Below, piece by piece: positions 7,189 through 15,552 of a DNA stretch of 64,000 nucleotides. Every line of letters starts with the position of its first letter. The stretch's first letter is position 1. The stretch is from Saccharopolyspora elongata (lineage in GTDB: Bacteria > Actinomycetota > Actinomycetes > Mycobacteriales > Pseudonocardiaceae). The position numbers and the translations under genes are program-made. The notes beneath the pieces were generated by a model. That model was not told the DNA's origin, made no database searches, and worked only from the letters and a program-made list of their open reading frames with translations. The stretch covers positions 1-64,000 of the forward strand of contig NZ_SMKW01000016.1 of assembly GCF_004348985.1 (NCBI RefSeq). Direction: 5' to 3'.

Positions 7189-8343
7189 CTAGTGCCGGAA
7201 CGGGCCGCTGATCTCGTAGGTGTAGCCGTCGGAGAACTCGCCGGACGGGCCGTACTGCGAGGAGAAGTACATCCGGTCGCCGGCCGGGTTGAACGCCGGG
7301 CCGGTCAGGCTGGAGGAATCCTGGCCGGTCATCCGCAGCATCGGGGCCACCACGTCGTCCGGGGTGATGATGCAGATCTCCAGGTTGTCGCCGTCTTCGG
7401 CGACGTAGAGGTCGCCGAAGGAGCTGCCGGTGAGGTTGTCGACGGCGCCCAGGCTGCCGTCGCCGTCGTAGGCGAGACCGAAGGTGTCGTCGGCGACGTT
7501 GAACTGCCACACCCGGCTGTCGCCCGTGGTGGTGAACCAGCACCTGTCGGCGGCGTAGTAGCAGCCCTCGCCGCCGTCGAAGTGCTTCGCGTCGGCGACC
7601 TGTTCGCGCGTCGGGGTGTCACCTTCGGCGGGCGTCGGCTCCGGAACCTCCACCCACGACGCCTTGCCCGACGTTCCATCCCCGGCGACCAGGACCTCCA
7701 GCAGCCCGCCCGCGCCCAGATCGCCCCAGTTGTTCGGGCGGAACCGGTAGAAGCAGCCGTCCGGCTCGTCCTCGGTCAGGTAGATCACCTTCCGGACCGG
7801 GTCGCACGCCGCGGCCTCGTGGTTGAAGCTGCCCATCGCGTCCCGCCGCACCGCCGTCTTGACGCCCCAGGGGTCGGTCTCGAACACGTACCCGTAGCTG
7901 ACCTCTTCGCAGGAGAGCCAGGTGTTCCAAGGGGTTGCGCCGCCCGAGCAGTTACGCCGCGTGTCCTCGAGGATGCGGTAGGCGTCGACAATGCCGCCGC
8001 CGGAGTCGAACTTGATGGCCCCGACGCCGCCACCCGGCTCGACTTCGGAGTTGGACACGTAGATCCACCCGTCGCCGTCGGCGAAGCAAGCGCCGCCGTC
8101 GGGCGCGTCGTGCCAGGTGTAGGAAGTGCCCTCCACCTTGTCGCTGGAGTGCGCGATGACGCGGCTGGTGAACCCTTCGGGCAGTTCGAGTCCGTTGCCA
8201 TCGGCCGGAAGCAGTGGCCCATAAGGGCTTTCGGCGAGCCGCCGGATCGGCCCGCCCACGGCGGCCCCGGTCCACAGCCCGCCGGTGAAGGCCGCAACAC
8301 CGCCACCGATCACGGCAGCACGGAGAAAAGAACGACGCCGCAC
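7189..8343 (-). CDS. Tat-secreted PhoX-like (DUF839) protein, copy 1
   Basis: 384 residues. A twin-arginine signal (RRRSFLRAA followed by a hydrophobic stretch) directs folded export. The mature part has DUF839/PhoX repeats: YTWHDAPDGGACF, YVSNSEVEPGGGVGAI, TPWNTWLSCEE, NHEAAACDP, YLTEDEPDGCFYRF, and a C-terminal FNPAGDRMYFSSQYG blade. PhoX enzymes are calcium/iron phosphatases with a beta-propeller; whether this short form is an active phosphatase is unproven. The GTG at 8343 is chosen for AAGGGAG five bases upstream. A near-identical tandem copy lies upstream. Confidence 0.8.
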   Translation of the reverse strand: MRRRSFLRAAVIGGGVAAFTGGLWTGAAVGGPIRRLAESPYGPLLPADGNGLELPEGFTSRVIAHSSDKVEGTSYTWHDAPDGGACFADGDGWIYVSNSEVEPGGGVGAIKFDSGGGIVDAYRILEDTRRNCSGGATPWNTWLSCEEVSYGYVFETDPWGVKTAVRRDAMGSFNHEAAACDPVRKVIYLTEDEPDGCFYRFRPNNWGDLGAGGLLEVLVAGDGTSGKASWVEVPEPTPAEGDTPTREQVADAKHFDGGEGCYYAADRCWFTTTGDSRVWQFNVADDTFGLAYDGDGSLGAVDNLTGSSFGDLYVAEDGDNLEICIITPDDVVAPMLRMTGQDSSSLTGPAFNPAGDRMYFSSQYGPSGEFSDGYTYEISGPFRH

Positions 8344-8497
8344 AACGACTCCCTTCAACGACCCGTCGGCGGCGGATCCCCATCGTGTCGGAACCGATCG
8401 GGCGCCAACTACCGCCGTTCGGGGGCGAATCCGCGACCTTCTGGCTCACCTGCCGGTCATCCCGCCGAACCGCGGGATGACCGGCGCAGGCCCGGGT

Positions 8498-8541
8498 CCG
8501 TGAGTGGTTTGGGGTGCTATGGCGCCCCAAACCACTCACGG
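8498..8541. terminator. Strong hairpin, GTGAGTG family
   Basis: 17-bp perfect stem (CCGTGAGTGGTTTGGGG / CCCCAAACCACTCACGG) with a 10-base loop, between the two tandem PhoX-like genes and just after the end of the upstream copy. Confidence 0.8.
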
Positions 8542-8545
8542 GCAC

Positions 8546-9700
8546 CTAGTGGCGGAACGGGCCGGTGATCTCGTAGGTGATGCCGCCGGAGGAGGAACCG
8601 GACGTGCCGCGCTGCGAGGAGAAGTACAGCCGGTCGCCGGCCGGGTTGAACGCCGGTCCACACAGCTCGGATTCGTCCTGGCCGTTCACCCGGACCACCG
8701 GCGCCACCACGTCGTCGGGCGTGATGATGCAGATCTCCATGTTGTCGCCGTCCTCGGCCACGTAGAGATCGCCGAACGAAGTGCCGGTCACGTTGTCGAC
8801 CCCGCCGAGTTCGCCGCCGCCGTCGTAGGCGAGTTCGAAGGTGTCGTCGGCGGCGTTGAACTGCCAGACCTGGTTCTCGCCCTTGGCGGTGAACCAGCAC
8901 TTGTCGGAGGCGTAGTAGCAGCCCTCGCTGCCGTCGAAGTGCTTCGCGTCGGAGACCTGCTCGCGGGTCGGGGTGTCGCCGTCGTCGGGCGTCGGTGTGG
9001 GAACCTCCGCCCAGGTGGCCTTGCCCGAGGTCTCCGGCCCGGCGACCAGCACCTCCAGCAGCCCACCGGCGCCGAGGTCACCCCAGTTGTTCGGGCGGAA
9101 CCGGTAGAAGCAGCCGTCCGGCTCGTCCTCGGTCAGGTAGATCACCTTGCGCACCGGGTCGCAGGCCGCGGCCTCGTGGTTGAACTTGCCCATCGCGTCC
9201 CGCCGCACCGCGTTCTTCGCGCCCCAGGGGTCGGTCTCGAACACGTACCCGTAGCCGACTTCCTCGCAGGAGAGCCAGGTGTTCCAAGGTGTCGTCCCAC
9301 CGGCGCAGTTGCGCCGTGTGTCGTCCAGGATGCGGTAGGCGTCGGCGATGCCGCCGCCGGAGTCGAACCGGACCGCGCCGACGCCGCCGCCCGGCTCGAT
9401 CTCGGAGTTGGACACGTAGATCCACCCGTCGCCGTCGACGAAGCAGGCCCCGCCGTCGGGCGCGTCGTGCCAGGTGTAGGACGTGCCTTCGACGCTCTCA
9501 CCGGACCGCGCGATGATGCGGCTGGTGAATCCTTCGGGCAGTTCGATCCCGTTGTCATCGGCCGGAAGCAACGGCCCGTAAGGGCTCTCGGCCACCCGGC
9601 GGATCGGCCCGCCCACGGCGGCCCCGGTCCACAACCCGCCGGAGAAGGCGGCAACACCGCCACCGATCACGGCAGCCCGGAGAAAAGAACGACGCCGCAC
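8546..9700 (-). CDS. Tat-secreted PhoX-like (DUF839) protein, copy 2
   Basis: 384 residues, exactly the length of the neighbouring copy, with the same Tat signal and the same motif order (NTWLSCEEVGYGYVFETD, YLTEDEPDGCFYRF). Differences cluster in a few surface-like segments (SGESVEG for SDKVEG; GLRVN-type changes near the C-terminus). The promoter and start regions of the two copies are also alike (same AAGGGAG and GTG), so the duplication took the upstream sequence with it. A terminator between them suggests separate transcripts. Biological role: probably phosphate or organophosphate scavenging, by family. Confidence 0.8.
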   Translation of the reverse strand: MRRRSFLRAAVIGGGVAAFSGGLWTGAAVGGPIRRVAESPYGPLLPADDNGIELPEGFTSRIIARSGESVEGTSYTWHDAPDGGACFVDGDGWIYVSNSEIEPGGGVGAVRFDSGGGIADAYRILDDTRRNCAGGTTPWNTWLSCEEVGYGYVFETDPWGAKNAVRRDAMGKFNHEAAACDPVRKVIYLTEDEPDGCFYRFRPNNWGDLGAGGLLEVLVAGPETSGKATWAEVPTPTPDDGDTPTREQVSDAKHFDGSEGCYYASDKCWFTAKGENQVWQFNAADDTFELAYDGGGELGGVDNVTGTSFGDLYVAEDGDNMEICIITPDDVVAPVVRVNGQDESELCGPAFNPAGDRLYFSSQRGTSGSSSGGITYEITGPFRH

Positions 9701-9919
9701 AACGACTCCCTTCAGTCCGTCGGCGGCGGATCCCCATCCTGGCGGAACCGACCGGGCGCCAACTACCGCCGTTCGGCCCCACCGGGCCTGGTCCGGCAAC
9801 TCCGCGCACGGCCCTCGTTCGAGTGACGCCCGGCAGTGTCTTGAGGCTTCCCCAACGGGGTAATCCCTGGTCGGCAGCCAGATGGAATTCGCGCGTCTTC
9901 CACTCGGAGGTGGTCAACG

Positions 9920-11053
9920 ATGAAGGCAGTCGTGTACCAGGAGCCCTTCTCGGTCGCGATCAACGAGGTGGACCGGCCGACGATCCAGCACCCCAACGAC
10001 GTGATCGTGCGGATCACCTCGACCGCGATCTGCGGCTCCGACCTGCACATGTACGAGGGCCGGACGGCCGCCGAACCGGGCATCGTGTTCGGGCACGAGA
10101 ACATGGGCATCATCGAGGAGACCGGCTCCGGTGTGGCCAGCCTGAACCGCGGTGACCGGGTCGTGATGCCGTTCAACGTCGCCTGCGGGTTCTGCAAGAA
10201 CTGCATGGCGGGCAACACCGGCTTCTGCCTGACCGTCAACCCCGGCTTCGCCGGCGGCGCCTACGGCTACGTCGCGATGGGGCCGTACACCGGCGGGCAG
10301 GCCGAGTACCTGAGGGTGCCGTTCGCCGACTTCAACTGCCTGAAGCTGCCGGCCGACGGCAGCCACGAGGCCGACTTCGTGCTGCTGGCCGACATCTTCC
10401 CGACCGGCTACCACGGCTGCGAGCTCGCGCAGGTCTCGCCGGGCGAGAGCGTCGTCGTGTACGGGGCGGGACCGGTCGGGCTGATGGCCGCCTACTCGGC
10501 GCTGCTGCGCGGTGCTGCGCGGGTGTTCTCCGTCGACCGGGTGCCGGAGCGGCTGGCCAAGGCGGAGGAGATCGGGGCGACCCCGATTGACTTCTCCGCG
10601 GGCGACCCGGTTGAGATGATCAAGGAGCACACCGACGGCGAGGGCACCGACAAGGGTGTCGACGCGGTCGGCTACCAGGCGCAGGTGGGCGACGGCTCGA
10701 AGGAGGAGCCGGCCATCGTGCTGAACTCGCTGATCGAGACGGTGCGCCCGACCGGACGGCTCGGCGTGCCCGGCCTGTACGTGCCGGCCGATCCCGGTGG
10801 GCCCAACGAGGAGGCGAAGAAGGGGATGCTGCTCGTCTCGGTCGGCCGGATGTTCGAGAAGGGCCAGGTCATCGGGACCGGGCAGTGCAACGTGAAGCGC
10901 TACAACCGGCAGCTGCGCGACATGATCATCGCGGGCCGGGCCAAGCCCAGCTTCGTCGTCTCGCACGAGCTGTCCCTCACGGAGGCCCCGGACGCCTACC
11001 GCAAGTTCGACCAGCGGATCGAGGGATACACCAAGGTCGTCCTGCACCCGTGA
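9920..11053 (+). CDS. Zn-dependent dehydrogenase, glutathione-independent formaldehyde dehydrogenase type
   Basis: 377 residues, medium-chain alcohol dehydrogenase fold. The catalytic zinc site shows as CGSDLHMYEG and GHENMG; the structural zinc lobe has CGFCKNCMAGNTGFC. The NAD-binding motif is VVYGAGPVGLMAA. The insertion GAYGYVAMGPYTGGQAEYLRVPFAD is characteristic of the Pseudomonas putida-type formaldehyde dehydrogenase group, which carries tightly bound NAD. GGAGGTGG precedes the ATG. It probably oxidises formaldehyde or a related aldehyde/alcohol in the cytoplasm. It converges on a TetR gene over a shared terminator. Confidence 0.85.
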   Translation: MKAVVYQEPFSVAINEVDRPTIQHPNDVIVRITSTAICGSDLHMYEGRTAAEPGIVFGHENMGIIEETGSGVASLNRGDRVVMPFNVACGFCKNCMAGNTGFCLTVNPGFAGGAYGYVAMGPYTGGQAEYLRVPFADFNCLKLPADGSHEADFVLLADIFPTGYHGCELAQVSPGESVVVYGAGPVGLMAAYSALLRGAARVFSVDRVPERLAKAEEIGATPIDFSAGDPVEMIKEHTDGEGTDKGVDAVGYQAQVGDGSKEEPAIVLNSLIETVRPTGRLGVPGLYVPADPGGPNEEAKKGMLLVSVGRMFEKGQVIGTGQCNVKRYNRQLRDMIIAGRAKPSFVVSHELSLTEAPDAYRKFDQRIEGYTKVVLHP

Positions 11054-11060
11054 GCCTCTC

Positions 11061-11100
11061 GTGAGCGGCTGTGGTCGCCATGACGACCACAGCCGCTCAC
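11061..11100. terminator. Bidirectional terminator, GTGAGCG variant
   Basis: 17-bp perfect stem (GTGAGCGGCTGTGGTCG / CGACCACAGCCGCTCAC), 6-base loop, between convergent dehydrogenase and TetR genes and touching the TetR stop. Confidence 0.85.
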
Positions 11101-11732
11101 GACACGGAGCCGCAGATGCCGGTGCGCAGCATGTCGAAGGCGCACTCGGCGGCTGCGACGGCCTCCGGGTGGAGCTCGTCGGGGGAGCGGCCGCCGGCGA
11201 CCTGGCGGACGTTCTCCTCGGCGAGCACTCGGAGCGCCGTGACAATTTGGTGCGCCGCGATGCGGGTCGCGATGCCCGCGGGCGCGCCGGCTTCGACGAG
11301 CGCGTCCGCCAGCGCATCGGCCCTCCTTTCGGCGAAGCCGAGCAAGCGGGCCGACAGGCTGGGCGTGCCGTCGATCAATCGGTGGAGGCCCTGGACTTCC
11401 GGGCTGTCGTTCAGGCCGGTGATCGGATCGCGCGCGGCGAGCGCCGCCAGGTAGTGCCGCCGCAGCGCGGCGAGCGGGTCTTCGCCCGCCGCCCGGTCCC
11501 GTACCACGGCTGCCGCTTCGCCCTCGTGGTCGGCGATGCGGTGCAGCACTAGGTCTTCCTTGGCCGGGAAGTACTTGAACAGGGTCGGTTTCGACACCTC
11601 GGCCCGCGCGGCGACGTCGGCGCAGGACACCGCGTCGAAACCGGATTCGAGGAACATCGCGATCGCCGCGTCCGCGATCGCCGTGCGGGTCCGCTGCTTC
11701 TTCCGTTCCCGGAGTCCGGCTCGTTCTGCCAC
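11097..11732 (-). CDS. TetR-family regulator
   Basis: 211 residues. The N-terminal HTH (about residues 10-56) reads RTRTAIADAAIAMFLESGF, then ADVAARAEVSKPTLFKYFPAKEDL. The C-terminal ligand domain has no assigned class. It starts with GTG and is divergent from the LLM oxidoreductase at 11819; the gap carries a dyad at 11761-11778, so autoregulation and control of the oxidoreductase are likely. Confidence 0.85.
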   Translation of the reverse strand: MAERAGLRERKKQRTRTAIADAAIAMFLESGFDAVSCADVAARAEVSKPTLFKYFPAKEDLVLHRIADHEGEAAAVVRDRAAGEDPLAALRRHYLAALAARDPITGLNDSPEVQGLHRLIDGTPSLSARLLGFAERRADALADALVEAGAPAGIATRIAAHQIVTALRVLAEENVRQVAGGRSPDELHPEAVAAAECAFDMLRTGICGSVS

Positions 11733-11760
11733 GTCAACGAGGCTAGCACGGGCTCTAACT

Positions 11761-11778
11761 CGGTTAATTTGCTAACCG
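11761..11778. promoter_or_regulatory. Candidate TetR operator
   Basis: CGGTTA-N6-TAACCG, an inverted repeat in an AT-rich patch between the divergent TetR and LLM genes; a further GGGTTAA follows. Confidence 0.6.
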
Positions 11779-11818
11779 GGTTAAGCTTTCTGCTCCGGAA
11801 CCGATTGGAGCAACGCGA

Positions 11819-12772
11819 ATGCGCATCGGCGTAGCCCTGCCCACCGACCACATCTCGCTTTCCGGCGAAGCGAACTCCGTGGACGCCCTCATCGACCAGG
11901 TGAAAGAGCTCGCCGCCGCGGGGCTGGCGTCGGCCTGGTTCACCCAGCGGTTCGACCACGACGCGATCACGGTGGCCGCGCTCGCCGCGCGTGAAGTCCC
12001 GGGCATCGACGTCGGCACCGCGGTCGTGCCGATCTACCCGCGGCACCCGATCGCCCTCTCGATGCAGGCCCAGGCGGCGCAGGCCGCCGGGCACGGGCGC
12101 TTCACGCTCGGAGTCGGGTTGTCGATCAAATCGTTCGTCGAGCAGACCTACGGGATCGCCCCGCATCCCAGGGTTCGCCACCTGCGCGAATACCTCACGG
12201 CGTTGCGCGAGTTGCTCGAATCGGGCTCGGTGGACCTGAGCGGGGAAACGCTGGTCGCGAGGACGACGCTCCCCGCGAGCGTGCCCGGAGCCCGGCCGCG
12301 AGTGCCGGTGCTGGTGGCGGCGGCCGGTGATCTGACCCTGCGCGCCGCGGCCGAACTCGCCGATGGCGCGCTGCCGATCCTGTCCGGGCCGCGGACGCTG
12401 GCCGAGTACACCGTCCCCACCATTCGCCGCTACGCCGAAGTCGCCGGGCGGCCGGAGCCCAGGATCGCTGTGATCGTCTCCGGCGTGGTGACCTCCGACG
12501 TGGCGGGCGCCCGGACTAGCGCCGAGGCGAACATGGCCTACTACGGGACCATTCCGTCCTACCGCGCGGCGCTGGACCGCGAGGGGATCGACAACCCCGC
12601 CGACCTGGTCGCGATCGGGGACGAGGAGTCGATCGCGAAGCAGGTGGCCGAGTACTTCGAGGCGGGCGCGACCGAGCTCATCTACACCCAGACCACGATC
12701 GGTTCCGCGGCCGACGAGCGCCGGACCTGGAAACTCCTCGGCGAGCTGGCCGCAAACCACGCTACGAGCTGA
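11819..12772 (+). CDS. F420-dependent LLM-class oxidoreductase
   Basis: 317 residues, luciferase-like TIM barrel. Typical features are the N-terminal RIGVALP, an internal SAWFTQRFDHDA, VGTAVVPIYPRHP, the glycine-rich FTLGVGLS segment and a C-terminal stretch ending in ELIYTQT. This fits the actinobacterial TIGR03564-like F420 group, which reduces or oxidises small molecules with F420. The ATG has TTGGAG eight bases upstream. Expression is probably governed by the divergent TetR. Only the substrate is uncertain. Confidence 0.85.
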   Translation: MRIGVALPTDHISLSGEANSVDALIDQVKELAAAGLASAWFTQRFDHDAITVAALAAREVPGIDVGTAVVPIYPRHPIALSMQAQAAQAAGHGRFTLGVGLSIKSFVEQTYGIAPHPRVRHLREYLTALRELLESGSVDLSGETLVARTTLPASVPGARPRVPVLVAAAGDLTLRAAAELADGALPILSGPRTLAEYTVPTIRRYAEVAGRPEPRIAVIVSGVVTSDVAGARTSAEANMAYYGTIPSYRAALDREGIDNPADLVAIGDEESIAKQVAEYFEAGATELIYTQTTIGSAADERRTWKLLGELAANHATS

Positions 12773-12780
12773 CGACGAGT

Positions 12781-13056
12781 GTGCAGTTTCAATTGAGCGT
12801 TTTTCATCCTGGTCGGCCCGCAGTCGCGGGTCGCAAAGCTGCACGTCGATGGGGTGTCGCATGCGCCGCGGGCGCATAGCCCACGTACGACACGTGCGCC
12901 GCCGCGGGTTCTCAGGGGCTTCCTGGCGAGGACGGCCCCTCCGCCGTGTATTGGACATACATAAGGAGGGGCACCCACAGTCCAGGGAGCGTCTGAGGTT
13001 CCGCTACCCGCACCGCCACGCAAATCGAGGTTGGAAAAACCTCATTGAAACTGCAC
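12781..13056. mobile_element. Inverted-repeat-flanked intergenic element (MITE-like), contains repeat copy A
   Basis: The 276-bp gap-filling segment starts GTGCAGTTTCAATTGAGCGTTTTTC and ends with the inverse of GTGCAGTTTCAATGAGGTTTTTCC; each arm is about 24 bp with two or three differences. No transposase is inside. The arms equal halves of a palindrome of the type seen at 5466-5485, so this may be a hairpin terminator split by an insertion. Neighbouring genes converge here. Confidence 0.55.
12899..13026. repeat. Structured repeat, copy A
   Basis: About 128 bases that align with 28838-28975. Conserved blocks: GCCGCGGGTTCTCAGGGG, CGAGGAC, a 22-base loop GCCGNGTATTGGNCATACANAA, CCCACAG, and ACCCGCACCGC...GCAAATCG. 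Outer stem CTTCCTGG/CCAGGGAG (12919-12926 with 12982-12989, one G-U) and inner stem GCCCCTCC/GGAGGGGC (12935-12942 with 12965-12972). The stems differ in sequence from copy B but stay paired. Confidence 0.8.
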
Positions 13057-13069
13057 ACCCGCGCGGCGT

Positions 13070-14632
13070 TCAGCGGTCGAGGATGGTGCGGAGCGCCTTC
13101 TCCAGGTCGGCGGCGGTGCCGGGACCCCGGCTGCGCCAGGCGATGAAGCGGTCCGGGCGGACCAGCACCGCCCCGTCCGCGCCGACCCCGTACGGCCCGG
13201 TCCAGTCGCCGGTCATCTCGCCGCCGATCAGCCGCGGTTCCAGCCGGACCCCCAGCGCGGTGGCGACCTCCTCGGCGGCCCCGGCCCACGATTCCGATCC
13301 GGTCAGCAGCACGAAACCCCGGCCGAACAGGTCTATCGTGGACACCTCTCCGTCCGGAGTGGACAATCGGACGTGCGGGGCGCGCGAGCCCGGGCGGCCC
13401 GTCGGGCGGGTCGCGTTCTCCAGGAGCTCGCCCTCGTCGCCGGGTTCCCGGACGACCGCGCCATTGTGCCGGTACCCGAACAGCAGCACGGCCGGATCCT
13501 CGATCGGCGGCGCGTCGTCTTCCCGGGCCAGGTCGGGCCGGTTGCGCACGATGGCGTTCCGGAACTGGTTCTCCGCGACCAGCTCGCCCACCGGCCGCCG
13601 CTCCGCGTCGTGGCTGTCGAGCAGTCCCGGCCCGGCCTCGCCGCGGAGCACCGCCGCGAGCTTCCACGCCAGGTAGAAGCCGTCCATCACGGCGGTGTTG
13701 CCGCCCATCCCGCCGTGCGGCGGCATGGTGTGCGCGGCGTCGCCGACCAGGTGCACCCGGCCGGCGCTGAACCGGTCGGCCACCTGCATGGTCGTCACCG
13801 TGCTGTCCGTCGCCAGGATCTCGACGTCGAGCTCGGGCACGCCGGTGGCCAGCCGGATCTGCGCCAGGCTGCGCTCCTCGGTGAAGTCCGCCGGCTCCTC
13901 GTGCGCCGGGTCGTAGCCGACGCCGACCACGAACTGGTCCGGGTGATCGGTGCTGACCACCACGCCGTTGCCGCCGGAGAGCTCCGGGTTCTGCAGGTAG
14001 TACATGACCAGGCGGTCGCCGACGACGGCCGACAGGTCGGCGCGGACCAGCCAGTGGATCGAGTGCCCGAGGGCGCCCCGGCCGTGGGTGCCGATGCCGA
14101 GCCGCTCGCGGATCGGGCTGCGGTGGCCATCGGCGGCGACCAGGTAGTCGGCGTGCACCTCGCGGGTTCCGGTGGCGTCCGCGAGCACCGCGCGGACGCC
14201 GTTCTCGTCCTGCTCGAAGGAATCCAGCCGGGTGGAGAAGCGGATCTCGGCGCCCAGTTCGCGGGCGCGCTCGGCCAGGATGCGCTCCGCGCTCGCCTGG
14301 CTGGCGTCGGCCGACCCCGCCGGCGTCAGGTGGTCGAGTGACAGGAAGGTGTCGTGCAGGATCTCGCGGAACACCGGGCCACTCGCGCTTTGCGCTATGC
14401 GCAGCAGGAATCCCTGGCTCTTGGGCGACGCGTCGAGCATGGCGGCTTCGAGGCCGACGAGGCGGAGCGCCTCCATCGCGTGGTTCTGCTGACCTCGCGC
14501 CTTCGGGTGGGTGGAGGTGCCCGGGTGGCGCTCCACCACCAGCGACGGCGTGCCGTGCAGGCCCAGGAAAACGGCGGTCGACAGGCCGGACAGCCCGGCG
14601 CCGACGATCAGGACTGGAGTTCGTTCGGACAT
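13070..14632 (-). CDS. FAD-dependent aromatic-type monooxygenase (PheA/TfdB family)
   Basis: 520 residues. N-terminal FAD-binding GAGLSGLSTA, then VVERHPGTSTHPKARGQQ (the family's substrate-side loop), the DG motif in YLVAADGHRSPIRE and the GD motif in VHLVGDAAHTMPPHGGMGGN. The C-terminal thioredoxin-like domain (about residues 390-520) is present, so the protein is full length for RdmE/PgaE-type hydroxylases. It hydroxylates an aromatic or polyketide substrate with NAD(P)H. ATG at 14632 is preceded by AGGGGT-type sequence. The divergent TetR and an array of operators show that it is inducible. Confidence 0.88.
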   Translation of the reverse strand: MSERTPVLIVGAGLSGLSTAVFLGLHGTPSLVVERHPGTSTHPKARGQQNHAMEALRLVGLEAAMLDASPKSQGFLLRIAQSASGPVFREILHDTFLSLDHLTPAGSADASQASAERILAERARELGAEIRFSTRLDSFEQDENGVRAVLADATGTREVHADYLVAADGHRSPIRERLGIGTHGRGALGHSIHWLVRADLSAVVGDRLVMYYLQNPELSGGNGVVVSTDHPDQFVVGVGYDPAHEEPADFTEERSLAQIRLATGVPELDVEILATDSTVTTMQVADRFSAGRVHLVGDAAHTMPPHGGMGGNTAVMDGFYLAWKLAAVLRGEAGPGLLDSHDAERRPVGELVAENQFRNAIVRNRPDLAREDDAPPIEDPAVLLFGYRHNGAVVREPGDEGELLENATRPTGRPGSRAPHVRLSTPDGEVSTIDLFGRGFVLLTGSESWAGAAEEVATALGVRLEPRLIGGEMTGDWTGPYGVGADGAVLVRPDRFIAWRSRGPGTAADLEKALRTILDR

Positions 14633-14647
14633 CGGTGACCCCTCTTG

Positions 14648-14716
14648 CGAACGGTGTTCGTAACTTGCGAACGATGTTCTACTCGCGAACAGTGTTCGCG
14701 TCAAGTACGGTGTTCG
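14648..14716. promoter_or_regulatory. TetR operator array GAAC-N3-GTTC (three full sites plus one half)
   Basis: CGAACGGTGTTCG (14648-14660), CGAACGATGTTC (14668-14679) and CGCGAACAGTGTTCGCG (14684-14700) are dyads of the same kind; a half site ACGGTGTTCGA follows at 14707. Centres are about 20 and 18 bp apart. The array fills the 111-base gap between the divergent monooxygenase and TetR genes. Confidence 0.85.
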
Positions 14717-14743
14717 AAGCACCGATCGAGAAAGTGGTGAACG

Positions 14744-15448
14744 ATGTCCCTGCCGGTTCCGCCCTGGCAGCAGCGCGCCGTGCGCGACCGGGCGGCGAAA
14801 CGGCCGCTGAGCCTGGAGCTGATCGTGCGCACCGCGCTCGAGCTGCTCGACAGCGAAGGCCTGGACGCCGTGAGCATGCGGAAGGTCGCGCAGCGGCTCG
14901 GCACCGGCGCGGCCTCGCTCTACGCCTACGTCCGCAACAAGGACGAGCTGCACGAGCTGATGCTCGACCTCGTGATCGGCGAGATCCGGGTGCCGGAGCT
15001 CGACCCGGAGAAGTGGCAGGAGACGCTCAAGGACCTGATCCGCCAGCAGGTCGAGGTGCTCACGGCGCACCCGGGCATCGCGCAGGTCGTGATGCGCACC
15101 CCGGCGCCGGCCGGGCCGAACGCGCTGATCGTCTCCGAGGCGATGATGGCCATCCTCCGCTCGGCCGGATTCTCCGACCGCGTGGTGGCGTTCTCCGTCG
15201 ACACCCTCGCCCTGTTCGCCACGGCGGTCGCCATGGAGCGCAGCGCGGACTTCGGACTCAGCGACGCGGAGCGCGGCGAGCGGATGGAGATGATCGGGCG
15301 GTACTTCGCGGAGCTCCCGGCGGACCGGTTCCCGACGATCGTCGCCCTCCTCCCGGCGCTGATGTCCGGCGACGAGGACGAGCGCTTCGAGTTCGGCCTC
15401 GACATCCTCATCCGAGGCATCGCCGCCCACGCCGCCGACTCGGTTTGA
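14744..15448 (+). CDS. TetR-family regulator (TetR_C domain type)
   Basis: 234 residues. HTH about residues 22-68: LSLELIVRTALELLDSEGL and MRKVAQRLGTGAASLYAYVRNKDEL. The long C-terminal domain starting around DLVIGEIRVPELDPEKW is of the TetR_C (PF02909-like) class, found in TetR-type and macrolide/tetracycline-responsive repressors. It is divergent from the FAD monooxygenase, and with the dyad array between them this is a classic repressor-monooxygenase pair. Two long palindromes follow its stop within 150 bases. Confidence 0.88.
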   Translation: MSLPVPPWQQRAVRDRAAKRPLSLELIVRTALELLDSEGLDAVSMRKVAQRLGTGAASLYAYVRNKDELHELMLDLVIGEIRVPELDPEKWQETLKDLIRQQVEVLTAHPGIAQVVMRTPAPAGPNALIVSEAMMAILRSAGFSDRVVAFSVDTLALFATAVAMERSADFGLSDAERGERMEMIGRYFAELPADRFPTIVALLPALMSGDEDERFEFGLDILIRGIAAHAADSV

Positions 15449-15452
15449 CGCA

Positions 15453-15490
15453 ATTTCAATGGAAATCGAACCTCTGATTTCCATTGAAAT
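15453..15490. terminator. Palindrome, TTTCAATGGAAATC family, copy 2
   Basis: ATTTCAATGGAAATC / GATTTCCATTGAAAT, 15-bp perfect stem with an 8-base loop, starting five bases after the TetR stop; probably its terminator. Confidence 0.7.
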
Positions 15491-15552
15491 CGAAGAAGTT
15501 GTCCACATCCCCCGGTGTGTCGGGTCACGACGCACCGGCGACTGTGGACACC

